From Caldichromatium japonicum (GTDB lineage: Bacteria > Pseudomonadota > Gammaproteobacteria > Chromatiales > Chromatiaceae), in NCBI RefSeq assembly GCF_011290485.1, contig NZ_CP048029.1, positions 1,994,501 to 2,058,500 of the forward strand: a stretch of DNA of 64,000 nt, in the 5' to 3' direction. The notes under the pieces are model-generated. The model made no database searches. It saw nothing but the letters and a program-made list of their open reading frames with translations, and was not told where the DNA came from. Shown one piece after another: positions 37,624-47,118 of the stretch. Every line of letters begins with the position of its first letter. Position 1 is the first letter of the stretch. Made by a program: the position numbers and the translations under genes.

Positions 37624-39318
37624 CTATCCTTCCCCGCCCTGAACAGCGGGACTTGCCGTGCACCGGGTCAACTGGACGCCGCTGTCTGGATCTGGCAGGG
37701 GTATGATCCCAGGATTCAGTGGGACAGGTTTATAGAAGGCAACACGGATCCGGCGCGCCGGTTGATCGAGCAAGGCGCTGACAGCCGGATCGCGCCCATA
37801 GATGTCTGGGCGGATCTCGACCCGCCCCGAGGCATCGGCACGCGCCGTCAGATAATAGAGCAACACCGGCAATGGCTGTGCGAGACTGATATGGCGGGTT
37901 TGCGTACCCTCCAGCACCCGATCGATGCGGGCCCGGTTCCAGTTGGCTTCTTTGAGTAAGAGCTCGGCGAGCTTGAGAGGGTTTTGGACACGGACACAGC
38001 CGTGGCTGAGTGCCCGCGCCGAACGTCCGAAAAGGGCCTTGCTTGGGGTGTCATGTAGATAGACAGCATGACGGTTGGGGAACATAAACTTGACTCGACC
38101 CAGGGCGTTCTCCGGTCCCGGCTGCTGAACGACCCGATACCTTTGATAATCGGCAGCATTGCCCCCCCTGACCCGCTGACCGGTGCGCCGGTCGACCAGG
38201 ATGTAATCAGATCCCAGGGTGCCGAGATTCTTTTGAATCGAGACCGGTACCATCCAGGTTGGGTTGAGCACCAGATGGTCGAGCACATCGCGGAACATCG
38301 GGGTCTGAGAATCCTCCTTGCCGACGATCACACGCGTGCTCCAGGCGATGGCGCCATCCCGTATAAGATGCGCCATATAAGCGGCGACATCGACGAGGAT
38401 GTAATCGGCTGGCAGATCGGCATACAACCAACGCATCCGCTCCAGATTGAGCCGAATCAAGTCGATCCTGGAGGCATCTCCTGGCTGATTGAGCACGGCC
38501 AGGGTCTGAGGCCCAATCGCACCATCGGGTTTAATCCCATGATCCCGTTGCAGGGCGCGCACCGCCTCGCTGAGTTCTGCATCAAAGACCTCTGGATTCT
38601 CCGGGCTCAGCGCCTGATAGCCCAGCCGTTGTAGGCGTTGGCGTACCAACCGCACCCGTTCGCCGCGGCTGCCCTGGGCGAGCATTGGACCGGCTGGCAC
38701 CTGTGGAAGCTCCGCCAACTCCCGCATCTGTATAGCCATCGATAGGGCGCGTTTGAGGTCTTCATACCAAAAGGGTTTGGGGAAACGCGCGGCGAGAAAG
38801 GCAGCCATGTCCTCAGCGGCAAGCGCACCCTGCATGTCGGCGATCAGGCGCTCTTCAGGAACGGGATCGCGATCGTTCCAGCGGGCATCGACCAAGACTG
38901 GATCGAGCTTGCCGTAACGGGTGTGATGAACATAGCGCAACAGGGCGTCGCTCAACAGGAGATCGGCGGCGAGACGCGCCGACCCTTGCAGACCTGCCAG
39001 GGTACCCGGCTGAGCAAGACGGCGCAGGACAGCGATATGAAAATCTTCGGGCCGGAGGCCCTCCTCGCCGCTGCGTTCGACCAATCCCAGGAATGCAGCG
39101 ACCCGCGCTGGTTCATTCCAGGCAAACTGATAACCGCGTTGCGCGTAAAAATCGGCAAGCACTGGCGGTGAAAGCAAAGAGGTCTCCCAGAGGACCAGGG
39201 TAGGCGCAGCGCGGAACGATTCGAGCGTCGAGGCCAACAGCTCATCGGCCAAGGTACTCGATGGCATACCGGCGATCGACCAAGACAACAAGGCAACCAA
39301 GGGTATCGAGGGTCTCAT
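37624..39318 (-). CDS. L,D-transpeptidase (YcbB/LdtD-like)
   Basis: This 564-aa periplasmic enzyme crosslinks peptidoglycan by 3-3 bonds. Start is ATG 39318, with GGAGG 5 bases upstream, followed by signal peptide PLVALLSWSIAGMPSSTLAD. A peptidoglycan-binding domain (SRGERVRLVRQRLQRLGYQA, about residues 220-280) precedes the YkuD catalytic domain with VYLHDTPSKALFGRSARALS and the Cys motif SHGCVRVQNP. The last ~13 residues (TRCTASPAVQGGEG and stop) read into the end of the adjacent IS200/IS605 element, so the insertion seems to have replaced the natural C-terminus. The catalytic core is intact. Confidence 0.9.
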   Translation of the reverse strand: MRPSIPLVALLSWSIAGMPSSTLADELLASTLESFRAAPTLVLWETSLLSPPVLADFYAQRGYQFAWNEPARVAAFLGLVERSGEEGLRPEDFHIAVLRRLAQPGTLAGLQGSARLAADLLLSDALLRYVHHTRYGKLDPVLVDARWNDRDPVPEERLIADMQGALAAEDMAAFLAARFPKPFWYEDLKRALSMAIQMRELAELPQVPAGPMLAQGSRGERVRLVRQRLQRLGYQALSPENPEVFDAELSEAVRALQRDHGIKPDGAIGPQTLAVLNQPGDASRIDLIRLNLERMRWLYADLPADYILVDVAAYMAHLIRDGAIAWSTRVIVGKEDSQTPMFRDVLDHLVLNPTWMVPVSIQKNLGTLGSDYILVDRRTGQRVRGGNAADYQRYRVVQQPGPENALGRVKFMFPNRHAVYLHDTPSKALFGRSARALSHGCVRVQNPLKLAELLLKEANWNRARIDRVLEGTQTRHISLAQPLPVLLYYLTARADASGRVEIRPDIYGRDPAVSALLDQPARRIRVAFYKPVPLNPGIIPLPDPDSGVQLTRCTASPAVQGGEG

Positions 39319-39409
39319 CCAATCCTCCACGATAAGGTTTCGTTTCTTTCAACCCTAAGGTCCGCTCGGCCATCACTGACGGGCAGCAGGTGCCTTGGGC
39401 CAGATGGCG

Positions 39410-40900
39410 CTATACCTCGCCGATGAGTTCGATCCGCCCGTTTTCATGAACCGTCTCCAGACGTACCGTGAATCCCCAGAGCCTGCGGATATGGCGCAGC
39501 ATCTCAGGGACCGAATCACCGAGGGGCCGGCGGTTATGGGCATAATGGCGCAAGGTCAGGGAGCGGTCGCCGCGCCGATCGACGCGATAGACCTGGATAT
39601 TTGGTTCGCGGGTACCGAGATTATACTGTTCCGCCAATGCCTGACGCAGCAGGCGATAGCCCTGCTCATCATGGATAGCCTTGACCTCCAGATATTCGTT
39701 CTGATCATCATCGTTGATGGCGAACAGATGAAACTCACGCATCAGGCGCGGCGAGAGAAACTGGGAGATAAAGCTTTCGTCCTTAAAATTGCGCATCGCA
39801 AAATCCAAGACCTTGCGCCAATCGCTGCCAGCGATTTCGGGAAACCAATAGCGATCCTCGTCCGTTGGCTCCTCGCAGATGCGCCGAATGTCGCGCATCA
39901 TGGCAAAACCGAGGGCATAGGGATTGATCCCCGTATAATAGGGCGCATCGAAAGGTGGCTGATAGATGACGCTGGTATGCGACTGTAAAAACTCGATCAT
40001 GAAGCCATCGCTGACCAGACCCTGATCATAAAGGTCATTCAAGAGCGTATAGTGCCAGTATGTCGCCCAGCCTTCATTCATCACCTGAGTCTGGCGTTGC
40101 GGGTAAAAATACTGGGCGATCTTGCGCACGATGCGCACGATCTCACGCTGCCAGGGCTCAAGGAGCGGTGCGTTCTTTTCGATGAAATAGAGGATATTTT
40201 CCTGCGGCTCAGGGGGCCAATGTTCCTCGTGTTTGGATTCTTCGTGATGTGCGGCTGGCGGCAAGGTGCGCCATAGGTCATTGATCTGCAATTGCAGATA
40301 GGCCTCGCGCTCGCGCTGTCGACGCTGTTCATCGATCATCGACAGCGGCGCGGGGCGCTTGTAACGATCGACACCATGATTCATCAGGGCATGGCAGGAG
40401 TCGAGCAATAACTCGACCTCTTCCTGACCGTAACGCTCCTCACACTCGGCAATATATTTGCGGGCAAAGACCAAGTAATCTATGATGGCGTCGGCACCGG
40501 TCCAGGTCTGGAATAGATAATTGCCCTTAAAAAAACTATTGTGTCCATAGCAAGCATGGGCAATCACCAGCACCTGCATCGTCAGGCTGTTCTCTTCCAT
40601 GAGATAGGCGATACATGGGTCGGAATTGATGACGATCTCATAGGCCAGACCCATTTGACCGCGCCGGTAGGTTTGTTCGGTCGCAACGAAATGCTTACCG
40701 AATGACCAATGATGATAATAGATTGGTAGACCCACCGATGAATAGGCGTCGATCATCTGTTCCGAACTGATGATCTCGATCTGATTACGATAGGTATTCA
40801 GATTATAGACCTCATGCGCAAGACTCGCAATCTCGCGGTCAAAACGCTCCAAAAGCGGGAATGACCACTCGGATGAATCAGTGATCAGTCTTCTGGTCAT
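39410..40900 (-). CDS. SpoVR/YcgB family protein
   Basis: This 496-aa soluble protein contains the family blocks [40 protein letters not shown] and [19 protein letters not shown], the last including a conserved histidine-rich segment. Its biochemical function is unknown; in enterobacteria ycgB is stress (RpoS)-induced, and the gene commonly sits with prkA (yeaG) and yeaH. Its ATG overlaps the stop of the upstream yeaH-like gene (ATGA), showing tight coupling. Confidence 0.94.
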   Translation of the reverse strand: MTRRLITDSSEWSFPLLERFDREIASLAHEVYNLNTYRNQIEIISSEQMIDAYSSVGLPIYYHHWSFGKHFVATEQTYRRGQMGLAYEIVINSDPCIAYLMEENSLTMQVLVIAHACYGHNSFFKGNYLFQTWTGADAIIDYLVFARKYIAECEERYGQEEVELLLDSCHALMNHGVDRYKRPAPLSMIDEQRRQREREAYLQLQINDLWRTLPPAAHHEESKHEEHWPPEPQENILYFIEKNAPLLEPWQREIVRIVRKIAQYFYPQRQTQVMNEGWATYWHYTLLNDLYDQGLVSDGFMIEFLQSHTSVIYQPPFDAPYYTGINPYALGFAMMRDIRRICEEPTDEDRYWFPEIAGSDWRKVLDFAMRNFKDESFISQFLSPRLMREFHLFAINDDDQNEYLEVKAIHDEQGYRLLRQALAEQYNLGTREPNIQVYRVDRRGDRSLTLRHYAHNRRPLGDSVPEMLRHIRRLWGFTVRLETVHENGRIELIGEV

Positions 40901-42168
40901 GCTGTCTGTCTCTTGAACAACTCGCGAAATACCGGATAGATGTCCTCGGCCCCGCCGATCTCCTGCATGGCGAAATGCGGATGGACGGCCCGCACCTCCT
41001 GATAGGCATACCAGAGGCTTTGGTGCTGACGCGGGGTGATTTCGACATAGGCGTAATAACGCATGAGCGGCATCAGCTTATCGATCAAGAGATCACGGCA
41101 CAGACCCGAATCCGAATCCCAGTTATCGCCATCGGATGCCTGCGCGGCATAGATGTTCCACAGCATTGGATCATAACGTTCGCGGATGATCTCGTAGGCA
41201 AGATTCAGCGCACTCGAGACCACGGTTCCGCCGGTTTCGCGCGAATAAAAAAATCCCTCCTCATCGACCTCCTGAGCAACGGTGTGATGGCGGATAAAAA
41301 CCAGCTCGATCTTATCGTAATTGCGCTTGAGGAATAGATACAGGAGGATGAAAAACCGCTTGGCCAGGTTTTTCCGAGTCTGATCCATCGAGCCCGAGAC
41401 ATCCATGATACAGAGCATCACCGCCTGGCTGGTCGGCTTGGGCTGTTTGATAAAGCTTTGATAACGCAGATCGAAGGTATCGATGAACGGCAAAGCTGCC
41501 AGCCGGGTCTTGAGCCGATCGATCTCGGCGCGATGGGCGATGACCCGGGCATCGGTTTCAGGCACCCCGCTCCCCAGGAGACGGGCGATCTCCTCTTCGA
41601 GCTCGCGAATCCGCGCCCGCTTTCCGGCACCGAGGGCGGTGCGTCGGGCAAGTGCGCTTTTTAGCGAGCGCACCACATCGATATTGCTCGGTGCCCCCTG
41701 GGTCGTATAGCCGGCGCGGATCGTCTTGAACTCAGTGACACCCATGAGCTGATTGCGCACCAGATTGGGGAGTTCCAGGTCCTCGAAGAGGAGATCCATA
41801 AACTCCTCACGCGAGAGTTCGAAAACAAAATCGTCTTCGCCTTGCCCGTCGCGGCTCGCACGTCCGCGTCCGCTGCCGCCGCCTTCCCCCTCCTCGGGCC
41901 GGCGGATGCGATCGCCCGATGCAAACTCCTTGTTACCTGGATGCACCAGGTCGCGCACCCCGCCCTTGCCGTGATGAAACACGGGTTCGGAAATGTCGCG
42001 CGCCGGGATGCTGACCTTTTCGCCAGCCTCGATCTCGGTGATGCTGCGCTTGTCAACCGCATCGGCCACCGCCCGCTTGAGCTGGTCGCGGTAACGCTTG
42101 AGAAAGCGCTGCCGGTTGACCGCGCTCTTGTTCTTGCCATTTAAACGCCGGTCGATGAAGTGTGACAT
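40897..42168 (-). CDS. yeaH: YeaH/YhbH family (DUF444) protein
   Basis: This 423-aa protein has the DUF444 pattern: a basic N-terminus ([20 protein letters not shown]), a Gly/Arg-rich linker at about residues 90-110 and a C-terminal von Willebrand A-like domain with [20 protein letters not shown] (DxSxS MIDAS motif) and [20 protein letters not shown]. It functions together with the PrkA kinase in stress adaptation in E. coli; its molecular role is not established. It lies between prkA and spoVR on the same strand. Confidence 0.94.
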   Translation of the reverse strand: MSHFIDRRLNGKNKSAVNRQRFLKRYRDQLKRAVADAVDKRSITEIEAGEKVSIPARDISEPVFHHGKGGVRDLVHPGNKEFASGDRIRRPEEGEGGGSGRGRASRDGQGEDDFVFELSREEFMDLLFEDLELPNLVRNQLMGVTEFKTIRAGYTTQGAPSNIDVVRSLKSALARRTALGAGKRARIRELEEEIARLLGSGVPETDARVIAHRAEIDRLKTRLAALPFIDTFDLRYQSFIKQPKPTSQAVMLCIMDVSGSMDQTRKNLAKRFFILLYLFLKRNYDKIELVFIRHHTVAQEVDEEGFFYSRETGGTVVSSALNLAYEIIRERYDPMLWNIYAAQASDGDNWDSDSGLCRDLLIDKLMPLMRYYAYVEITPRQHQSLWYAYQEVRAVHPHFAMQEIGGAEDIYPVFRELFKRQTA

Positions 42169-42219
42169 GGCTGACTCACTAAACTGCTTCAGGATCTGGC
42201 TTGTGCGCCTCGGGGCAAC

Positions 42220-44142
42220 TCAATGCGATTTGCGCACTCGCAGATACCATTCGGACAATAGACGCACCTGTTTGTGCGTATAGCCCTTCTCGACCATACG
42301 ATCGACGAATTGCTCGTGTTTCTTCTTCTCCTCCGCCGAAGCCTTGGCATTGAACGAGACCACAGGCAGTAGATCCTCGGTATTGGAGAACATCTTTTTC
42401 TCGATCACCACCCGTAGCTTTTCATAGCTCGTCCAGCGCGGGTTGGCTCCGGCATTGTTTGCCCGAGCGCGCAGCACAAAGTTGACGATCTCATTGCGAA
42501 AGTCCTTGGGATTGGAGATCCCCGCCGGCTTTTCGATCTTTTCCAGCTCCTCGTTGAGCATAGCGCGGTTCATCATCTCGCCGGTGTCTGGATCGCGATA
42601 CTCCTGATCCTGGATCCAGTAGTCGGCATAGGTGACATAGCGATCGAAGAGGTTTTGCCCATACTCCGAATAGGATTCGAGGTAGGCCGTTTGCAGCTCT
42701 TTGCCGATAAACTCAGCATAGCGCGGCGCGAGATATTGTTTAATGAAGCCCAGATAGCGCTCCTGGGTCTCGGAGGGAAGCTGCTCACGCATGATCTGGC
42801 GTTCGAGCACATAGAGCAGATGCACTGGATTTGCCGCGATCTCGCTATGATCGAAATTGAAGACCTGCGAGAGGATCTTGAAGGCAAAACGGGTCGAGAT
42901 ACCGGTCATGCCCTCATCCGGCCCAGCATAATCACGGTATTCTTGAACGGACTTGGCCTTGGGATCGGTATCCTTGAGATTCTCGCCGTTATAGACCCGC
43001 ATCTTGGAATAGATGCTCGAGTTCTCCGGTTCCTTCAGCCGGGTTAGGACCGAGAATTGAGCCATCATCTCGAGAGTGCCAGGGGCGCAGGGCGCATTGG
43101 AAAGCGAGCTATTGCGCAAGAGCTTCTGATAGATCTTGACCTCCTCATCAACCCTTAGACAATAAGGCACCTTAACGATATAGACCCGGTCGAGAAACGC
43201 CTCGTTATTTTTATTATTGCGGAAGCTCTGCCATTCGGATTCATTAGAATGGGCCAGGATGATCCCCTGGAAAGGCAGTGCCGAAAGACCCTCGGTGCCG
43301 TTATAATTGCCTTCCTGGGTGGCAGTCAGCAGCGGATGCAAGACCTTGATCGGGGCTTTGAACATCTCGACGAACTCCATCAGCCCCTGATTGGCCCGGC
43401 ATAAGGCCCCGGAATAGCTATAGGCATCGGGGTCGTTTTGCGGGAAGTGTTCCAGCTTGCGGATATCGACCTTGCCGACTAGGGATGAGATGTCCTGGTT
43501 GTTTTCATCACCCGGTTCGGTTTTGGCGATCGCGATCTGTTCGAGGATCGAGGGATAGAGTTTGACGACCTTAAATTTGGTAATGTCGCCATTATATTCC
43601 TGAAGCCGCTTCACCGCCCAAGGCGACATGATGGTGCGCAGATAGCGGCGCGGGATGCCATAATCATCTTCCAGGATCGGCCCATCCTCTTCGGGCGAGA
43701 AAAGCCCCAAGGGAGACTCAAATACGGGTGAGCCCTGGATGGCATAAAATGGACGTTGCTCCATCAATTCCTTGAGCTTTTCGGCCAGGGATGATTTCCC
43801 ACCGCCGACGGGCCCCAAGAGATAGAGGATCTGTTTCTTCTCCTCTAGACCTTGCGCTGCATGTCTTAGATAAGAAACGAGCTGCTCGATCGATTCCTCC
43901 ATGCCATAGAAATCGGCAAAGGCGGGATAACGCCGGATGACCTTGTTTTGAAAGATGCGGCTTAAGCGAGGGTCATCTCGGGTATCGATCAATTCGGGCT
44001 CGCCGATGGCCAATAACAGCCGTTCGGCAGGGCTGGCATAAGCAGTCGGATCGGTCTTGCACAGCTCCAGATAATCGCGCAGGCTCATGACCTCCTCGCG
44101 GGAGGATTCATAGCGGGACTGATAGCGTTCGAAGATCGACAT
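42220..44142 (-). CDS. prkA: PrkA/YeaG serine protein kinase
   Basis: This 640-aa AAA+-like protein has Walker A LLGPVGGGKSSLAEKLKEL (about residue 110) in its N-terminal P-loop domain and a C-terminal domain with similarity to protein kinases. YeaG/PrkA is associated with nutrient-stress and stationary-phase responses. The start MSIFERYQSRYESSREEVMS is typical. It is the first gene of the prkA-yeaH-spoVR operon, with about 450 bases of upstream DNA that must hold the promoter. Confidence 0.95.
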   Translation of the reverse strand: MSIFERYQSRYESSREEVMSLRDYLELCKTDPTAYASPAERLLLAIGEPELIDTRDDPRLSRIFQNKVIRRYPAFADFYGMEESIEQLVSYLRHAAQGLEEKKQILYLLGPVGGGKSSLAEKLKELMEQRPFYAIQGSPVFESPLGLFSPEEDGPILEDDYGIPRRYLRTIMSPWAVKRLQEYNGDITKFKVVKLYPSILEQIAIAKTEPGDENNQDISSLVGKVDIRKLEHFPQNDPDAYSYSGALCRANQGLMEFVEMFKAPIKVLHPLLTATQEGNYNGTEGLSALPFQGIILAHSNESEWQSFRNNKNNEAFLDRVYIVKVPYCLRVDEEVKIYQKLLRNSSLSNAPCAPGTLEMMAQFSVLTRLKEPENSSIYSKMRVYNGENLKDTDPKAKSVQEYRDYAGPDEGMTGISTRFAFKILSQVFNFDHSEIAANPVHLLYVLERQIMREQLPSETQERYLGFIKQYLAPRYAEFIGKELQTAYLESYSEYGQNLFDRYVTYADYWIQDQEYRDPDTGEMMNRAMLNEELEKIEKPAGISNPKDFRNEIVNFVLRARANNAGANPRWTSYEKLRVVIEKKMFSNTEDLLPVVSFNAKASAEEKKKHEQFVDRMVEKGYTHKQVRLLSEWYLRVRKSH

Positions 44143-44606
44143 AATGTTACCTCACTTGAAAACAGCGGCCTTTGACCCTGCCGAGTTCAATACGCCGCTA
44201 CCGGTATGCGCAGGCCGGCAGGGTCTCGAATCACTTGACAGAGCGGCAGATGATCGGGAGATGGTAGTAAACCCAATGCAATGATTGAACCATCTGGCAC
44301 CCAGGATAGATAGCTGGGGCACTGCGCTCATACCTGAGCACTTTAACTCTAATCTGCACAGCGAGGATGCGCCAAACGACCCCGCTTGCGCACCATCTTG
44401 GAACGCTCGGCAAGCAGGCAACGCTCGGCTTGAGCGGAATGGACTAGCTGCCGGAGTAACCGGGCACCAGAGCCGTACATCTGCTCTGAACATAACGTGA
44501 GTGTTATACATGGAGACCATCTGTCGCGACTTAAAGCGCCACAGTCGGCCCTCTGCCAGGGGATTTTGTATCATTACCTAGCCTTACAATCTTGTCCCAG
44601 TATCCC
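44143..44606. other. Divergent promoter region, prkA and ilvA, no gene recognised
   Basis: These 460 bases separate two divergent genes. Open frames exist on both strands but have no recognisable domain and no good ribosome site. I looked for a sigma-54 site (TGGCAC-N5-TTGCA) in either orientation and did not find a match. No RNA gene was seen. Confidence 0.4.
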
Positions 44607-46142
44607 ATGCCCGACTCATACGTCGATCGCATCCTCAGGGCCCGCGTCTATGAAGTCGCAGTCGAGACACCTCTGACCCTGGCCCAGCGTCTTTCGGCCC
44701 GTCTCGGCAATCGCGTGTTTCTTAAACGCGAAGACCTCCAGCCAGTCTTTTCGTTCAAACTGCGCGGTGCCTATAACAAGCTCCATGCCCTCACCCCCGA
44801 TGCGCGCGCCCGCGGGGTCATCGCGGCGAGCGCCGGCAACCACGCCCAGGGGGTGGCGCTGGGCGCCAGCCGTCTTGGGGCCCAGGCGACCATCGTCATG
44901 CCGCGCACCACGCCGGCGATCAAGGTCAATGCGGTGCGCGCCTATGGCGGCAAGGTGATCCTCTACGGCGACTCTTATGACGACGCCTATGCCCATGCCT
45001 TGGAACTCGCAGCCGAGAAGGGATTGACCCTGATCCATCCCTTCAATGATCCAGAGGTCATCGCTGGCCAGGGTACGATCGGTATGGAGATCCTGCGCCA
45101 GCGCCCAGAGCCCCCGCATGCCATCTTCATCCCGGTCGGTGGCGGGGGCCTCATCGCCGGGATCGCCGCCTATGTCAAATGGCTCTATCCCCAGGTGCAG
45201 ATCATCGGGGTAGAACCCGAGGATGCGCCCACCCTATATGCCGCGCTCAAAGCCGGTGAGCCCGTCGATCTCCCGCAGGTTGGTCTCTTTGCCGATGGGG
45301 TGGCAGTCAAACGGATCGGGACAGAGACCTTTCGCATCGCCCGCACGCGGGTCGATACCCTGATCCTGGTCAGCGCCGATGAGATCTGCGCCGCGATCAA
45401 GGACATCTTCGACGATACCCGCGGGATCGCCGAACCCGCGGGGGCCCTGGCCGTCGCTGGGCTCAAGCGCTGGGTCGAGACCACAGGTACCCGCGATCAG
45501 GATCTCGTCGCCATCGAGAGCGGCGCCAACATCAACTTCGACCGGCTGCGCCATGTCTCTGAACGCGCTGAACTCGGGGAACATCGCGAGGCCCTCTTTG
45601 CCGTCGAGATCCCCGAACGCCCAGGCAGCTTCTTAAACTTCTGCCGTGCTTTAGGTCGGCGCCAGATCACCGAGTTCAATTATCGCTATGCCGATCGCCA
45701 GCGCGCCCAGGTCTTCGTTGGCATTGAGCTAGGACGGGGCGGTGATGAGCGCCCAGAGCTGATCGCACGCCTCGCCGAAAGGGGCTTTCGGGTGATCGAT
45801 ATGACCGACAATGAGACCGCCAAACAGCATATCCGGTTCATGGTGGGCGGCCATGCCCCGGGTCTGCAAAATGAGCGTCTGTTTCGTTTCGAGTTCCCCG
45901 AGCGCCCGGGTGCCCTACTTGATTTCTTGTCGGGGCTTGGCAAGCGCTGGAACATCAGCCTGTTTCATTATCGCAACCACGGGGCGGCCTACGGGCGGGT
46001 ACTGATCGGTATTCAGATCCCAGATACCGAATACGAGGACTTTACGCAGAGCCTGAGATCCTTAGACTACCCCTGTTGGGAGGAGACAGATAACCCGGCC
46101 TATCGGCTATTTGCAGGGAACGGTCTGATGGCTTCGGATTGA
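44607..46142 (+). CDS. ilvA: Threonine ammonia-lyase, biosynthetic IlvA
   Basis: This 511-aa PLP enzyme deaminates threonine to 2-oxobutanoate, the first step of isoleucine synthesis. The PLP Lys is in QPVFSFKLRGAYNKLHAL (about residue 57), with SAGNHAQGVALGA and the phosphate loop GGGGLIAG. Two C-terminal ACT-like regulatory domains (about 330-500; ALFAVEIPERPGSFLNFCRA and RLFRFEFPERPGALLDFLSG) indicate isoleucine/valine feedback. The start is placed at ATG 44607 (MPDSYVDRILRARVYEV); a TTG five codons earlier is possible. Confidence 0.97.
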   Translation: MPDSYVDRILRARVYEVAVETPLTLAQRLSARLGNRVFLKREDLQPVFSFKLRGAYNKLHALTPDARARGVIAASAGNHAQGVALGASRLGAQATIVMPRTTPAIKVNAVRAYGGKVILYGDSYDDAYAHALELAAEKGLTLIHPFNDPEVIAGQGTIGMEILRQRPEPPHAIFIPVGGGGLIAGIAAYVKWLYPQVQIIGVEPEDAPTLYAALKAGEPVDLPQVGLFADGVAVKRIGTETFRIARTRVDTLILVSADEICAAIKDIFDDTRGIAEPAGALAVAGLKRWVETTGTRDQDLVAIESGANINFDRLRHVSERAELGEHREALFAVEIPERPGSFLNFCRALGRRQITEFNYRYADRQRAQVFVGIELGRGGDERPELIARLAERGFRVIDMTDNETAKQHIRFMVGGHAPGLQNERLFRFEFPERPGALLDFLSGLGKRWNISLFHYRNHGAAYGRVLIGIQIPDTEYEDFTQSLRSLDYPCWEETDNPAYRLFAGNGLMASD

Positions 46143-46155
46143 AACCGGATGAAGT

Positions 46156-47073
46156 ATGACTGTCATGCGTCCATTACTGCTTTGTTTCTCCCTGTGGCTG
46201 CCGCTTGTCCTTCAGGCTGCCCCCCTACAGGTCTTTGTTAGCATCCCGCCGCAACAGACCTTCGTTGAGCGGATCGGGGGGACTGAGGTCAAGGTCGAGT
46301 CCTTGATCCAGACCGGCGTCGATCCGCATACCTATGAGCCCACACCCAGACAGGTCGCGCGCCTGTCACAGTCCGATCTCTTCATCGGGATCGGTTTTCC
46401 CTTTGAACGCGCTTGGATGGAGCGCCTGCGTTCAGCTAATCCCAGGATGCGGGTCTTGGATCTGAGCGAAGGGATGGCGCTCCGCACCATAGAGGCACAT
46501 GAGCATGCGGAAGAGGCAGACAGGGGGCACGAAGAGGAAGCAGACAAAGGCGCCCCAAGCCAGGGGCATACCCCCGCCGAGCACGAGATCGATCCGCACC
46601 TCTGGACCAGCCCGCGCTTGGTGAAGGCGATGGGCGAGCACATCGCTGCCGCCTTGTCCGCGCTCGATCCCCAGCATACCACCGACTATCAGACGCGACT
46701 GGCCGCCTTCCAGCAGGATCTCGACCGTCTGGATGCAGAGATCCGCGCCAAGCTTGCTGGACTCAAACACCGTTCCTTTATGGTCTATCATCCGGGCTGG
46801 GGCTATTTCGCGGATGACTATGGGCTGACCCAGATCCCCATCGAGCGGGCAGGCAAGGAGCCGGGGCCTAAGCAGCTTGCTGACCTGATCGAGCAGGCGC
46901 AGACGGAGGGGATCAGATTGATCCTCGTCCAGCCCCAATTTAACCGCAAAAGCGCCGAAGAGGTGGCGCAAGCGATCGGCGGACGGGTCGAGGTGATCGA
47001 TCAACTGGACCCCGATTATTTCGCCAGCCTACGCCGGATGGCCGATGCGCTCGTTGCGGCGGAGGGGGATTAA
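46156..47073 (+). CDS. znuA: Zinc/manganese-type solute-binding protein (ZnuA-like)
   Basis: This 305-aa periplasmic protein of binding-protein cluster 9 has a signal peptide (RPLLLCFSLWLPLVLQAAP) and metal-ligand histidines at VDPHTYEPTP, HEIDPHLWTSPR and FMVYHPGWGYFADDYGL. An acidic, His-rich loop (about residues 113-138) is a hallmark of zinc-specific members. It begins 13 bases after ilvA. No znuB, znuC or zur gene lies next to it, so it must work with a permease encoded elsewhere. Confidence 0.87.
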   Translation: MTVMRPLLLCFSLWLPLVLQAAPLQVFVSIPPQQTFVERIGGTEVKVESLIQTGVDPHTYEPTPRQVARLSQSDLFIGIGFPFERAWMERLRSANPRMRVLDLSEGMALRTIEAHEHAEEADRGHEEEADKGAPSQGHTPAEHEIDPHLWTSPRLVKAMGEHIAAALSALDPQHTTDYQTRLAAFQQDLDRLDAEIRAKLAGLKHRSFMVYHPGWGYFADDYGLTQIPIERAGKEPGPKQLADLIEQAQTEGIRLILVQPQFNRKSAEEVAQAIGGRVEVIDQLDPDYFASLRRMADALVAAEGD

Positions 47074-47076
47074 GCT

Positions 47077-47101
47077 GTAGGGTGCGCAATGCGCACCCTA
47101 C
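47077..47101. repeat. Palindromic repeat, family A, copy 3
   Basis: GTAGGGTGCGCAATGCGCACCCTAC (25 bp, written here in two halves of one palindrome centred at 47089) lies 3 bases after the znuA-like stop. It is a perfect palindrome apart from its central base and is the best copy of the family also seen at 11578 and 30596. An ATG inside it extends the kinase frame artificially. Confidence 0.85.
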
Positions 47102-47118
47102 TATCCAATGCACGATCC

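Larger units (their letters stand above)
36098..37665. mobile_element. IS200/IS605-type element, partly deleted
   Basis: Divergent tnpB (minus) and tnpA (plus) are followed at 37604-37620 by the hairpin GGACGGC/GCCGTCC and then by cccgccctgaacagcggg, features typical of the tnpA-side end. The tnpB-side end is missing: a duplicated gattcagtag (36098-36107, 36108-36117) marks the junction with the neighbouring gene. The right boundary near 37665 is an estimate. Confidence 0.7.

Noticed and set aside
44152..44574. 140-codon minus-strand frame upstream of prkA
   Set aside because: Biased, cysteine/serine/arginine-rich translation without motif or ribosome site. Treated as a regulatory spacer.
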